From: Janthinobacterium sp. BJB426
Lineage (GTDB): Bacteria > Pseudomonadota > Gammaproteobacteria > Burkholderiales > Burkholderiaceae_D
Reading direction: 5' to 3'
Assembly (NCBI RefSeq): GCF_002735705.1
Contig: NZ_PDZL01000001.1
Span: 62,001 to 126,000, forward strand
Length of the DNA: 64,000 nucleotides
The notes under the pieces are model-generated. The model saw nothing but the letters and a program-made list of their open reading frames with translations, was not told where the DNA came from and did no database searches. Of the stretch, positions 19,090-27,517 are shown piece after piece (within the stretch, counting starts at the first letter, position 1; each line of letters opens with the position of its first letter). The translations under genes were made by a program, and so were the position numbers.

Positions 19090-19770
19090 ATGATGCTGCA
19101 TATACCCGGCGTGCTGACGCCGGAACAGGTCACGCATTTTCGCCAGCGCCTGGCGCAGACGGACTGGGTCGACGGGCGCGCCAGCGTCGGGGCGCAAGGC
19201 GCGCAAGTCAAGCGCAATCGCCAGCTGGCCGAGGGTTCGCCGCTGGCGCTGGAGCTGGGCGAGATCGTTAGCCGCGCGCTGATGGCCAATCCGCTGTTCT
19301 TCTCGGCCGTGCTGCCGCTGCGCATCCTGCCGCCCTTCTTCAACAGCTATGCGGGCGGCGAGCACTATGGCCTGCATATCGACGGCGCCATCCGCACACC
19401 GAAAAACGGCATGCAGTCGATGCGCGCCGACGTCTCGTCGACCGTCTTCCTGAACGAGCCGGACGAGTACGAAGGCGGCGAGCTGGTGGTGGTCGATTCT
19501 TACGGCACGCATGAAGTGAAACTGCCGGCCGGCGACGTGATTGTGTATCCGTCGAGCAGCGTGCATCAGGTGCTGCCCGTCACCAGCGGCGAGCGTATCT
19601 GCTCCTTCCTGTGGACGCAAAGCATGGTGCGCGAAGACTGGAAACGCAGCATGCTGTTCGAGCTCGATCAGAACATCCAGAGCGTGCGCGGCGAGCACGG
19701 CGATTCACCGGCGACCGTGGGCTTGACGGGGCATTATCACAACCTGCTCAGGATGTGGGCGGAGATGTGA
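19090..19770 (+). CDS. Fe(II)/2-oxoglutarate dioxygenase, PiuC/YbiX type
   Basis: A 226-residue PKHD-type hydroxylase. The iron site is HIDG (His96, Asp98) and SSVHQV (His159); Arg169 (GERI) should bind 2-oxoglutarate. This family is iron-starvation-regulated and usually next to siderophore receptors, which fits the surrounding iron genes. Substrate is unknown. Start at the first of two adjacent ATGs (19090), with AAAGGA upstream. PiuC length and N-terminus ([14 protein letters not shown]) match. Confidence 0.92.
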   Translation: MMLHIPGVLTPEQVTHFRQRLAQTDWVDGRASVGAQGAQVKRNRQLAEGSPLALELGEIVSRALMANPLFFSAVLPLRILPPFFNSYAGGEHYGLHIDGAIRTPKNGMQSMRADVSSTVFLNEPDEYEGGELVVVDSYGTHEVKLPAGDVIVYPSSSVHQVLPVTSGERICSFLWTQSMVREDWKRSMLFELDQNIQSVRGEHGDSPATVGLTGHYHNLLRMWAEM

Positions 19771-19780
19771 TCGTGGCGGT

Positions 19781-19818
19781 GTCGGATTACGTGTGGCCTG
19801 TGGCCGCGCTAATCCGAC
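19781..19818. repeat. REP-like inverted repeat
   Basis: GTCGGATTA and TAATCCGAC form perfect 9-base arms around a 20-base centre that itself contains GGCC repeats. It lies just past the dioxygenase stop. This arm sequence is of a kind often seen scattered between genes in Oxalobacteraceae; that is recollection, not a search. Confidence 0.6.
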
Positions 19819-19843
19819 CTACGATACTGCGTGAAGCACCGGC

Positions 19844-19885
19844 AAAAAAAAGTCTGCCGGGCCCGGGGATGTAGGCTGGCAGACT
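19844..19885 (-). terminator. Second, distal terminator of the bfd-tonB unit
   Basis: Arms AGTCTGCC and GGCAGACT around a loop holding CCGGGCCCGG; eight A on the plus-strand left edge give a T tail leftward. Confidence 0.65.
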
Positions 19886-19923
19886 GAAACAAGCAAATCG
19901 CTTGACTAAAAAAAACAGGGCGC

Positions 19924-19958
19924 AAAAAAGCAAGCAGGGCACATGGTGCGATGCTTGC
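19924..19958 (-). terminator. First terminator downstream of tonB
   Basis: Arms GCAAGCA and TGCTTGC with an inner GCAC/GTGC pairing, followed leftward by TTTTTT. It lies 33 bases past the tonB stop, so two terminators stand in tandem. Confidence 0.65.
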
Positions 19959-19990
19959 GGGCTGGCAGCGGCGCCGTGGCCGCCGGAAGG

Positions 19991-20701
19991 CTAGCTCAGT
20001 TGGAAGGTCAGGGGCACGAGCACGTACACGGGGACGGGCTTGCCGTTTTCGATCATCGGCTTGAACAGCGCGCGCTGGGCGGCCTGGCGGCCCGCTTCAT
20101 CGAGGTTGCCGTAGCCGGTCGATTTATGGATCAGGATTTGCTCGGGCAAGCCCTTTTCATTGATCAGGATGCGCAACACCACGGTGCCGCTTTCGCCCAG
20201 ACGGCGCGACAGGTTCGGGTAGATCAGTTGCGGCGCCTTGATGTATTCGACGCTGCTGACGGTGCGCGGCGTCGACGGCGCAGGCGGCGTCGGCGACGGT
20301 GTCGATGGTGCTGTCGGCGCGGCGGTGGCAACCGGTGCCGCTTCGGCGCGCGTCGGCTGCGGCGGCGTGATCGTCGGTTCGCTTGGCGCCACGGCAATCA
20401 GCGGCAGCGGCGGGATCACGGCGCGCGGCACGGGGGCACTCAATTCCACGGTTTTCGGTACGGAGGGTGCCGGCGGCTTGGGCGGCGCTGGCGGGGCAAT
20501 GATGCTGATGGTGGTGATGGTCGGCATGGCCGCCGTGACCACGCGGCTCAGCAGGCCGCTCTGGATGGCGTAAAAGCCGGCGATATGCAGGACGACGATG
20601 GCCATCAGCGGCGCGAATTTGTTGCGCTTCTTGTCGAAGTCGGCAAATTGCTGCACGGCCTGCACCGTTACGGGCGGGGGCATCATCGTCATGGCGTTCA
20701 T
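19991..20701 (-). CDS. tonB: Energy transducer TonB
   Basis: A 236-residue inner-membrane-anchored periplasmic protein that passes proton-motive energy to outer membrane receptors. Seen: cytoplasmic start, one membrane helix (about 28-45), a long Pro-rich linker (about 55-150, APPAPPKPPAPS), and a C-terminal TonB domain ending VYVLVPLTFQLS. The start at 20701 is chosen because the reading from 20806 would overlap bfd. No exbB or exbD gene is next to it. It follows bfd by eight bases, so the two are co-transcribed. Confidence 0.92.
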   Translation of the reverse strand: MNAMTMMPPPVTVQAVQQFADFDKKRNKFAPLMAIVVLHIAGFYAIQSGLLSRVVTAAMPTITTISIIAPPAPPKPPAPSVPKTVELSAPVPRAVIPPLPLIAVAPSEPTITPPQPTRAEAAPVATAAPTAPSTPSPTPPAPSTPRTVSSVEYIKAPQLIYPNLSRRLGESGTVVLRILINEKGLPEQILIHKSTGYGNLDEAGRQAAQRALFKPMIENGKPVPVYVLVPLTFQLS

Positions 20702-20709
20702 CGCTTTCT

Positions 20710-20925
20710 TTAGTTTGTCAGTACAGCTCGCATCAATACGGTTTCTTGCAGCGCCACGGTGGCGTTCAGGTGATCGTTCAGCACTTCCCGTGCGCAGGTG
20801 TGGCATTTGCCGCAGCAGGTGGCCACGCCCAGGTCGCGGCGCAGTTCGGCCATGCTGGACAGGCCAAGATCGACGGCTTGACGGATTTCACGATCAGATA
20901 TGTTGTTGCAGACACATACAATCAT
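20710..20925 (-). CDS. bfd: Bacterioferritin-associated ferredoxin
   Basis: A 71-residue [2Fe-2S] protein that reduces bacterioferritin to release stored iron. Cysteine ligands are Cys4, Cys6, Cys38 and Cys41 (CVC ... CCGKC), the E. coli Bfd arrangement. It is the first gene of a bfd-tonB unit, with a good Fur-box-like sequence 67 bases upstream, consistent with expression under iron shortage. Confidence 0.96.
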   Translation of the reverse strand: MIVCVCNNISDREIRQAVDLGLSSMAELRRDLGVATCCGKCHTCAREVLNDHLNATVALQETVLMRAVLTN

Positions 20926-20991
20926 TGATACACCTTCTGGCTGGAGGATGAACAGACACTAGTGCTGGAAAGCATTGTTGCTAGTGTTTTA

Positions 20992-21011
20992 ATGAGAATC
21001 ATTATCATTAC
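20992..21011. promoter_or_regulatory. Fur box upstream of bfd-tonB
   Basis: ATGAGAATCATTATCATTA closely follows the Fur consensus of repeated NATAAT/ATTATN hexamers. It is 67 bases before the bfd start, in a suitable place for iron repression of bfd and tonB. Confidence 0.75.
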
Positions 21012-21146
21012 GTTTCATTGTCGCGCAAAGTGCAGGACAATGCAAGCGATTTTGATCAAGTGTGCGGCAGTTGGCGGCCTGGCGCCGTAGCTTGACAGGC
21101 CATGTTCCCGTATGACGCAGCCCTTGATGGGGGCGGCTCTCCGGGC

Positions 21147-21179
21147 TAAATAAAAACTATTCGCATTCATGTTTATAAT
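21147..21179 (+). promoter_or_regulatory. Candidate feoAB promoter with overlapping Fur-like site
   Basis: TATAAT at 21174-21179 is a perfect -10. Just upstream AAATAAAAACTATTCGCATT partly resembles a Fur box and would cover the -35 region. The -35 itself is poor, as is common at Fur-controlled promoters. Confidence 0.45.
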
Positions 21180-21337
21180 GCTGGTATTGTCTCGGACGGT
21201 CGCCGTCTGGACAGATTGAATGGCCGCTTGTCGGTAATGCGCAACAGTTGCGTTTTACCTCACAAACCTCGAACCGGTGCAAGGCGCCTTGCGCCGTCGC
21301 CGGTATCAGGTGTTCTTAATTTGAACGGAATTTGCTC

Positions 21338-21622
21338 ATGACTCTAGTTCCACCCATGATGACGCTCGATGCGCTGGCAGTCGGCCAGAGCGGCACGGTG
21401 TTGCATATCACGCCCCACACGGCAGGACAGACGGAGGACGGCGTCGACCTGGCCCGCCGTTTGATGGAGCTGGGATTCGTTCCCGGCGAACGTATCCGCA
21501 TGCTCAAGCGCGGCATTCCCGGTGGCGATCCGCTGGCCATCAAGGTCGGCAATGCCACGTTCGCGCTGCGCCGCTTCGAAGCGGCGCTGATCACGATTCA
21601 ACCGCTGCTTCAACCGGAATGA
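21338..21622 (+). CDS. feoA: Ferrous iron transport protein A
   Basis: A 94-residue SH3-like cytoplasmic partner of FeoB. Family features are LARRLMELGFVPGERI and GGDPLAIKVGNATFALRR. Start at ATG 21338 (GGAA upstream) rather than the in-frame TTG at 21332. Its last codons overlap the feoB start by four bases, so translation is coupled. Confidence 0.94.
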   Translation: MTLVPPMMTLDALAVGQSGTVLHITPHTAGQTEDGVDLARRLMELGFVPGERIRMLKRGIPGGDPLAIKVGNATFALRRFEAALITIQPLLQPE

Positions 21623-23526
21623 CCATGGGTGCTGTCGAAACTATCGTCGATGCGGGCGTGCACAAGCCGCCGCATCAGCCACAAATTGCCTTGCTGGGCA
21701 ATCCCAACTGCGGCAAGACCGCCCTGTTCAACCGTTTGACGGGCGCGCGCCAGAAAGTGGCGAACTACGCCGGCGTGACCATCGAGCGCAAGGAAGGCCA
21801 TTTCACTTCGCCCGCCGGCAAGCCCGTGCGCCTGCTCGACCTGCCGGGCGCCTACAGCCTGTCGGCCACCACGCCCGATGAAGCCATCACGCGCGACGTG
21901 GTGGGCGGCCTGCGCCGCGGCGACCCGCGTCCGGACGCCATCATCTGCGTCGTCGACGCCACCAATCTGCGCCTGAATCTGCGTCTGGTGCTGGAAGTCA
22001 AGCGCCTGGGCCTGCCGATGCTGCTGGCCCTGAACATGACGGACGTGGCGCGCAAGCGCGGCATGCTCATTGACACGGCCAGACTGTCGGCTGAACTGGG
22101 CATGCCCGTGGTGGAAACCGTCGCAGTGCAGCACGACGGCGAAAAAGCCTTGCTGAACGCCATCGACGCCATGCTGCCGCTGCCGGTCGTGGAAGCGAAA
22201 CCGCTGGCGGCCATCGATGCCGTCACCGTCGAGGAAACCCAGCGCGAAGTGCGCCGCATCCTGGCCGCCGTCAGCAATGACACGAGCGACAAGGGCAACC
22301 TGACGGAAAAGATCGACGACGTGGTGCTACACCCCGTGTTCGGCCCCATCATCCTGGCCGTGCTGATGTTCCTGATCTTCCAGGCCGTGTTTGCCTGGGC
22401 CGCCACGCCGATGGAAATGATCACCGATGGCGTGGGCCACCTGGGCGCCGTGCTGACGGCGAACATGCCTGACGGTCACCTGAAAAGCCTGCTGGTGGAA
22501 GGCATCATCGGCGGCGTCGGCAGCGTGCTGGTCTTCCTGCCGCAGATCCTGATTTTGTTCTTCTTCATCCTGAGCCTGGAAGACTGCGGCTACCTGCCGC
22601 GCGCGGCATTTTTGCTGGACCGCCTGATGGGCGGCGTGGGCCTGTCCGGCCGCGCCTTCATTCCGCTGCTGTCGAGCTTTGCCTGCGCCATTCCCGGCGT
22701 GATGGCGGCGCGCACCATCCAGAACCCGCGCGACCGCCTGGTCACCATCATGATCGCGCCGCTGATGACGTGTTCGGCGCGTTTGCCCGTGTATGCGCTG
22801 ATCATCGCCGCCTTCATCCCGGAACGCCAGGTATGGGGCTATCTGAGCCTGCAAGGCCTGGTGCTGTTCGTGCTGTACTTCGCCGGCATCATCTCGGCCA
22901 TGGCCGTGGCCTGGGTCATGAAGCGCGGCATGGGCGTGCGCGGCAACCAGCCGCTGATGCTGGAACTGCCGGCGTATCACTGGCCGCATCTGCGCAACCT
23001 GGCCGTCAGCCTGTGGGAGCGCGCGAAGATCTTCCTCACGCGCGTCGGTACCATCATCCTGAGCCTGATGATCATCCTGTGGTTCCTCAGCACCTTCCCC
23101 GGCCCGCCGGACAATGCGATCCATCCGCCGATCTACTACAGCCTGGCCGGCATCCTGGGCCGCGGCCTGGAAGTGATCTTCGCGCCGATCGGCTTCAACT
23201 GGCAGATCTGCATCGCGCTGGTGCCGGGCATGGCGGCGCGCGAAGTGGCCGTCGGCGCCCTGGGCACCGTGTACGCGCTGTCGCAAACGGGCGATGCGCT
23301 GGCCACCACGCTGGAGCCGCTGATCGCCCATTCGTGGTCGATGGCCACCGCGCTGTCCCTGCTGGCCTGGTATGTGTTTGCGCCGCAGTGCCTGTCGACC
23401 CTCTCCGTGGTGAAGCGCGAGACGGGAGGCTGGCGCTATCCGCTGCTGATGGCCGGCTACATGTTCGCCCTGGCCTACGCCGCCTCGTTCATCACGTACC
23501 GCGTCGCCCTGATGCTGGGCGCTTAG
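21619..23526 (+). CDS. feoB: Ferrous iron transporter B
   Basis: A 635-residue Fe(II) permease of the inner membrane. G-protein motifs: GNPNCGKT (27-34), GVT (52-54), DLPG (74-77), NMTD (139-142). The membrane domain has the core Cys/gate segments (SFACAIPGVMAARTI; MTCSARLPVY). It is shorter than E. coli FeoB (about 770), typical of the compact betaproteobacterial form. Start ATG 21619 overlaps feoA; a second ATG two codons on is possible. Confidence 0.96.
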   Translation: MTMGAVETIVDAGVHKPPHQPQIALLGNPNCGKTALFNRLTGARQKVANYAGVTIERKEGHFTSPAGKPVRLLDLPGAYSLSATTPDEAITRDVVGGLRRGDPRPDAIICVVDATNLRLNLRLVLEVKRLGLPMLLALNMTDVARKRGMLIDTARLSAELGMPVVETVAVQHDGEKALLNAIDAMLPLPVVEAKPLAAIDAVTVEETQREVRRILAAVSNDTSDKGNLTEKIDDVVLHPVFGPIILAVLMFLIFQAVFAWAATPMEMITDGVGHLGAVLTANMPDGHLKSLLVEGIIGGVGSVLVFLPQILILFFFILSLEDCGYLPRAAFLLDRLMGGVGLSGRAFIPLLSSFACAIPGVMAARTIQNPRDRLVTIMIAPLMTCSARLPVYALIIAAFIPERQVWGYLSLQGLVLFVLYFAGIISAMAVAWVMKRGMGVRGNQPLMLELPAYHWPHLRNLAVSLWERAKIFLTRVGTIILSLMIILWFLSTFPGPPDNAIHPPIYYSLAGILGRGLEVIFAPIGFNWQICIALVPGMAAREVAVGALGTVYALSQTGDALATTLEPLIAHSWSMATALSLLAWYVFAPQCLSTLSVVKRETGGWRYPLLMAGYMFALAYAASFITYRVALMLGA

Positions 23527-23535
23527 GAGAAAAGC

Positions 23536-23811
23536 ATGTGGCAAACCCTGATCGTCGCCCTGATCGTCGCAGCCGCGCTGCTGCATTTTTCGACCAAGTA
23601 CCTGCCGGCGGGCGTGCGCCGCGCCATCGTACGCGGCCTCGTGCGCTGCGGCCTCGATGAGGCGAAGATGTCGGCCTTCTTCAAGGTGGCGCCGGGCTGC
23701 GGCAGCGGTTGCGGTTCCTGCGGCTCCTGCGACAGTCCGCCGCCGCCGTCCGCCACGCCGCCGGCCGACGGCAGCAGCAAGCGCGTGATCCTGATGCAGG
23801 TACAGCGTTAG
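23536..23811 (+). CDS. Cys-rich small membrane protein next to FeoB
   Basis: A 91-residue protein: one N-terminal membrane helix (LIVALIVAAALL), a basic amphipathic middle and a cluster CGSGCGSCGSC at about 54-64. Nine bases after feoB with AGGAGA before the ATG, so it is in the feo operon. It resembles the DUF6587/FeoB-associated Cys-rich type of protein that replaces FeoC in some bacteria. An iron or redox role is inferred from position and cysteines only. Confidence 0.8.
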   Translation: MWQTLIVALIVAAALLHFSTKYLPAGVRRAIVRGLVRCGLDEAKMSAFFKVAPGCGSGCGSCGSCDSPPPPSATPPADGSSKRVILMQVQR

Positions 23812-23882
23812 GGCTTGATGTAGGTCTGGTCATGGGCGCGCCAGTGGGCTACACTGGGATTTCCGCATGGCAAGGAGTGGCA

Positions 23883-24044
23883 ATGGCGATACCGTTGATC
23901 TTCATGTTTCTGTTTGCGGTCGCCACCTGGCTGCTGGCCAGCCGGCGCGGCCGCCACGGGGGACTCTGGTTCGGCATCGGCCTGTTCCTCGGACCGTTTG
24001 CCTTGCTGGCGGTGGCGGCTCTGCCGCCCGTCGCAGCAACCTGA
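23883..24044 (+). CDS. Small hydrophobic membrane protein, 53 residues
   Basis: A short reading frame from ATG 23883 with a strong AAGGAG at 23872-23877. The product has two hydrophobic helices separated by a basic RRGRHGG turn (MAIPLIFMFLFAVATWLLAS... GLFLGPFALLAVAAL). It lies 71 bases after the Cys-rich protein and immediately before a strong terminator, so it is probably the last gene of the feo transcript. Function unknown. Confidence 0.65.
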   Translation: MAIPLIFMFLFAVATWLLASRRGRHGGLWFGIGLFLGPFALLAVAALPPVAAT

Positions 24045-24046
24045 AT

Positions 24047-24075
24047 GAAAAAAACCCGCGCATGCGGGTTTTTTT
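24047..24075. terminator. Bidirectional terminator between feo operon and nagZ
   Basis: AAAAAACCCGC-GCAT-GCGGGTTTTTTT: a strong short stem with A and T runs on both sides, between convergent genes. Confidence 0.93.
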
Positions 24076-24093
24076 ACGTCTGCAGTACGGCGC

Positions 24094-25635
24094 TTACGCT
24101 TTGCCGGCCAGCTTGTCGACGACCGGCACCAGCGCGGCCGGGCGGCAGCCGAAGGCGGCCAGGCGGCCTTGCGCGTTGGGCGCCAGGTCCAGGTCATACG
24201 GTAAACGGCCCGCCACCAGCCACAGTTTATCGTGCGGCAGGGCTTCGACGAGGCGGCGCTGGCCGTCGACGAACATGGCGTTATACGTTTGCAGCACGAT
24301 CTGCTGCGCGCCTTGCGCAAAGGCGATGGCTTCGTTGACCTCGTCGTCCAGCGCTTCGGCCGACAAGGCATACTCGCGCACGTCCAGGCCCGCTTCGAGC
24401 AGCGCCGGCAGCATCGAGCTGCGCGCTTCCTTGTTGCGGCCCAGCGCCACTTCGTCGATTTCGCTGCGCGAACGCACTTCCACCGTCAGCAGGGTCACGG
24501 GCAGGCTGGCGTCGAGCGGGCGGTAGTCTCCCTGCACGCGCAAGGCGGCTTTTTGCAGCAGCTGCGACAGGGCCATGGCGGCCGGCTGCATCAGCGCCGG
24601 TGGCGTGACGGGGCGCGCACGCCAGTCGCGCACGGCGCGTTTGCGCTTGAGTTCAGCCACGCGCGCACAAGCCGCGTCGATGCGGGAGATCGCAATGTCA
24701 CCGTGCTCCACGGCGGCGATGACGGCATCGATGGCGGCCGTCTGCTGCGCTTCGCGGTGCGAGATGAGGACGATGTCGGCGCCTGCCTGCAGGGTGGCGA
24801 TGGCGCCCTGGGCGATGCCGATGCCGTCGGCAATGGCCGCCATTTCCAGGCAGTCGGTGATGATGACGCCCTTGTAGCCCATTTCACCGCGCAGCAGGTC
24901 CGTCAGCACGCCTTTCGACAGGGTGGCCGGCACGCTGGTGTCGGCCTCGAAGGCGGGGAAGACCACGTGCGCCGTCATGATGGCGTCCACGCCGCCGGCA
25001 ATCGCGGCGCGGAAGGGTGCCAGTTCCACGGCGCGCAGGCGTTCCTTGTCGTGCGGGACCAGCGCCATGGCGTAATGCGTATCGATGGCCGTGTCGCCGT
25101 GGCCGGGGAAATGCTTGGCTGTCACGGCCACGCCGCTGGCGCGCTGGCCGCGCATGGCCGCCATGCCGTAGTCGATGACGGTGGCGGCATCTTCGCCATA
25201 CGCGCGCACGCCGATGACGGGATTGTTGCGGTTGTTGTTCACGTCCAGCACGGGCGCGAGCAGCAGGTTGATGCCCACCTGGCGCATTTCATCGCCGCAG
25301 ATCTGGTTCATGCGTTCGCAGTCCTCGATGGAGCCGGCCGCCTGGAAAGCCATCGCGGCGGGAATTGGCGTCACGCCCTGCTCGATGCGCATCACCATGC
25401 CGCCTTCCTGGTCGATGGAAATCAAGAGCGGGGTGTCGGACACTTCCGCGTTGATCTCCTGCAGCTCGCGGCACAGGGCCGACACTTGCGCGGGCGTGTG
25501 CACGTTGCGGCGGAACAGGATCACGCCGCCCACCTTTTTTTCGCGTATCAAGGTCTTGATATGCTCGTCCGCCTGCAGGGCATCGAAGCCCACCATGAAT
25601 AGCTGTCCTACTTTCTCGCGCAAACCCTGCTCCAT
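24094..25635 (-). CDS. nagZ: GH3 beta-N-acetylhexosaminidase (NagZ-like)
   Basis: A 513-residue enzyme with no signal peptide. It carries the NagZ loop KHFPGHGDT (174-182, catalytic His/Asp pair) and the nucleophile region IITDCLEM (about residue 270). NagZ removes GlcNAc from anhydro-muropeptides during wall recycling. It is longer than E. coli NagZ (341 residues); the extra C-terminal ~170 residues form a GH3-C-like domain as in the longer Bacillus-type enzymes. amgK and murU, which recycle the resulting MurNAc, are in this same window at 40-42 kb. Confidence 0.85.
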   Translation of the reverse strand: MEQGLREKVGQLFMVGFDALQADEHIKTLIREKKVGGVILFRRNVHTPAQVSALCRELQEINAEVSDTPLLISIDQEGGMVMRIEQGVTPIPAAMAFQAAGSIEDCERMNQICGDEMRQVGINLLLAPVLDVNNNRNNPVIGVRAYGEDAATVIDYGMAAMRGQRASGVAVTAKHFPGHGDTAIDTHYAMALVPHDKERLRAVELAPFRAAIAGGVDAIMTAHVVFPAFEADTSVPATLSKGVLTDLLRGEMGYKGVIITDCLEMAAIADGIGIAQGAIATLQAGADIVLISHREAQQTAAIDAVIAAVEHGDIAISRIDAACARVAELKRKRAVRDWRARPVTPPALMQPAAMALSQLLQKAALRVQGDYRPLDASLPVTLLTVEVRSRSEIDEVALGRNKEARSSMLPALLEAGLDVREYALSAEALDDEVNEAIAFAQGAQQIVLQTYNAMFVDGQRRLVEALPHDKLWLVAGRLPYDLDLAPNAQGRLAAFGCRPAALVPVVDKLAGKA

Positions 25636-25805
25636 GCTGCAACTCCTCCGGTATTCATTCTGATGACGACAAGTCCGTATTCTGGCCCCTGGTGACGCAT
25701 CTGGACAATCACCGGAAAAGCTGCCTTTTTTTGGTATTGTATTGGATTCAGATAATTGCGCAAGTGGTTATTAAGTGGTATTGCTCCGCTTGCGCAAAGG
25801 CCGTA

Positions 25806-27416
25806 TCAATCGAGGCGCTGGAACGATGCCGATTGTGCCTTGGGCCAGTACAGGCCGAACACGGGCGGCAGTTGCGGCAGCTGGCTCGGGTCGAGCAGCT
25901 GGCCCGCCTCCAGGAAGGGCAGCAGGGCCGAGGCCAGTTTCACCTGATTCGGCGAGATGCGGCGCACCAGGTGGTGTGGACGCAGTTCCTGCGGGTGCGC
26001 CAGGCCGGCGGCGGCGATCAGTTCGGCCAGCGCCTTCATGGTGTTCTGATGGAAGTGCGCCACGCGGGCGATTTTGTCGGATACCACCAGCGCGCGCTGG
26101 CGCTGCGGGTCTTGCGTGGCCACGCCGGTCGGGCAGCGGTCCGTGTGGCAGCTTTGCGACTGGATGCAACCCAGCGCGAACATGAAGCCGCGCGCCGAAT
26201 TGCACCAGTCGGCGCCCAGCGCCAGCAGGCGGGCGATGTCGAAGGCCGTGATGATCTTGCCCGAGCAGCCGATCTTGATGCGTTCGCGCAGATTGGCGCC
26301 CACCAGGGTGTTATGCACGAGCACCAGCGCTTCCTGCAGCGGCGTGCCCACGTGGTCCGTGAATTCCAGGGGCGCGGCGCCCGTGCCGCCTTCGCTGCCG
26401 TCGACAACGATGAAGTCGGGCGTGATGCCCGTTTCCAGCATGGCTTTGACGATGGCGAAAAACTCCCACGGATGGCCGATGGCCAGCTTGAAGCCCGTCG
26501 GCTTGCCGCCGGAGAGCGTGCGCAGGCGGTCGATAAAGTGCAGCATTTCCAGCGGCGTGGAAAAGGCGCTGTGCGCGGCCGGCGAGACGCAATCCTCGCC
26601 CACCATCACGCCGCGCGTGGTGGCGATCTCGATGGTCACTTTCGGGCCGGGCAGCACGCCGCCGTGGCCCGGCTTGGCGCCCTGCGACATTTTCAGCTCG
26701 ATCATTTTGACCTGCTCGGAGCTGGCGTTGGCGATGAAGCGCTCTTCCGAAAACGTGCCGTCCTGGTTGCGGCAGCCGAAATAGCCGGAGCCGATTTCCC
26801 ATACCAGGTCGCCGCCGTTTTCGCGATGATAAGGACTGATGCTGCCTTCGCCCGTATCGTGCATGAAGCCGCCGCTGCGCGCGCCGCCGTTCAGGGCCAG
26901 GATGGCGTTGGCCGACAGGGCGCCAAAGCTCATTGCCGAGATATTGAAGACGCTGGCCGAATACGGCTTTTCACGCGGGCAGTCCGGATGGTTGCCGATC
27001 TCGATGCGGAAATCGTGGCCCGTCACCTTGGCGGGAGCGATGGAATGGTTAATCCATTCGTAGCCCGCTTCATACACGTCGAGCTGGGTGCCGAACGGAC
27101 GCTTGTCCGTCTGCTCCTTGGCGCGCTGGTAGACGATGCTGCGCTGGCTGCGCGAGAACGGCGTCGCTTCGCTGTCGCTTTCCAGGAAATACTGGCGGAT
27201 TTCGGGGCGGATGCTCTCGAAGAAGAAACGGAAATGCGCGAGGATGGGGTAGTTGCGGCGCAGGGCGCGCTTCGTTTGCAGCAGATCGCTGATGCCGACC
27301 AGGGTCAGCGCGCCGGCCAGCACGGGCAGCCAGTAATGATCGTAGTAAAACAGGGACAGGACAAAGATGGCTGCCGTCGCAATGAAGGTCAGGTAGCGAA
27401 ATGGTACTAGGTGCAT
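25806..27416 (-). CDS. FMN-binding glutamate synthase family protein
   Basis: A 536-residue protein with two N-terminal hydrophobic segments, then a GltB-like FMN barrel (GGTGAAPLEFTDHVG; SCGKI-like GCSGKIITAFD) and the three-cysteine 3Fe-4S pattern CIQSQSCHTDRCPTG. It lacks the glutaminase and GXGXG domains of true glutamate synthase, like YerD. Real reaction unknown. The start is ATG 27416 with CCGGAG upstream; a GTG at 27422 overlaps that site. Confidence 0.9.
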   Translation of the reverse strand: MHLVPFRYLTFIATAAIFVLSLFYYDHYWLPVLAGALTLVGISDLLQTKRALRRNYPILAHFRFFFESIRPEIRQYFLESDSEATPFSRSQRSIVYQRAKEQTDKRPFGTQLDVYEAGYEWINHSIAPAKVTGHDFRIEIGNHPDCPREKPYSASVFNISAMSFGALSANAILALNGGARSGGFMHDTGEGSISPYHRENGGDLVWEIGSGYFGCRNQDGTFSEERFIANASSEQVKMIELKMSQGAKPGHGGVLPGPKVTIEIATTRGVMVGEDCVSPAAHSAFSTPLEMLHFIDRLRTLSGGKPTGFKLAIGHPWEFFAIVKAMLETGITPDFIVVDGSEGGTGAAPLEFTDHVGTPLQEALVLVHNTLVGANLRERIKIGCSGKIITAFDIARLLALGADWCNSARGFMFALGCIQSQSCHTDRCPTGVATQDPQRQRALVVSDKIARVAHFHQNTMKALAELIAAAGLAHPQELRPHHLVRRISPNQVKLASALLPFLEAGQLLDPSQLPQLPPVFGLYWPKAQSASFQRLD

Positions 27417-27517
27417 GGGCACTCCGGTGAAGTCAGACTGATATTGCCGAGTCTACCTTCGATTCGCGGAACGTGCTGGTGGGAAAGAACGCAGCGCCCC
27501 GTGGACGCCGCGCAGGA

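Larger units (their letters stand above)
20926..21337. other. Divergent iron-responsive region between bfd and feoA
   Basis: A 412-base gap with no gene. It holds a Fur-like box near bfd, a TATAAT with an overlapping weaker Fur-like box for feoAB, and a roughly 150-base feo leader with a perfect 14-base palindrome GCAAGGCGCCTTGC at 21279-21292. Confidence 0.6.
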
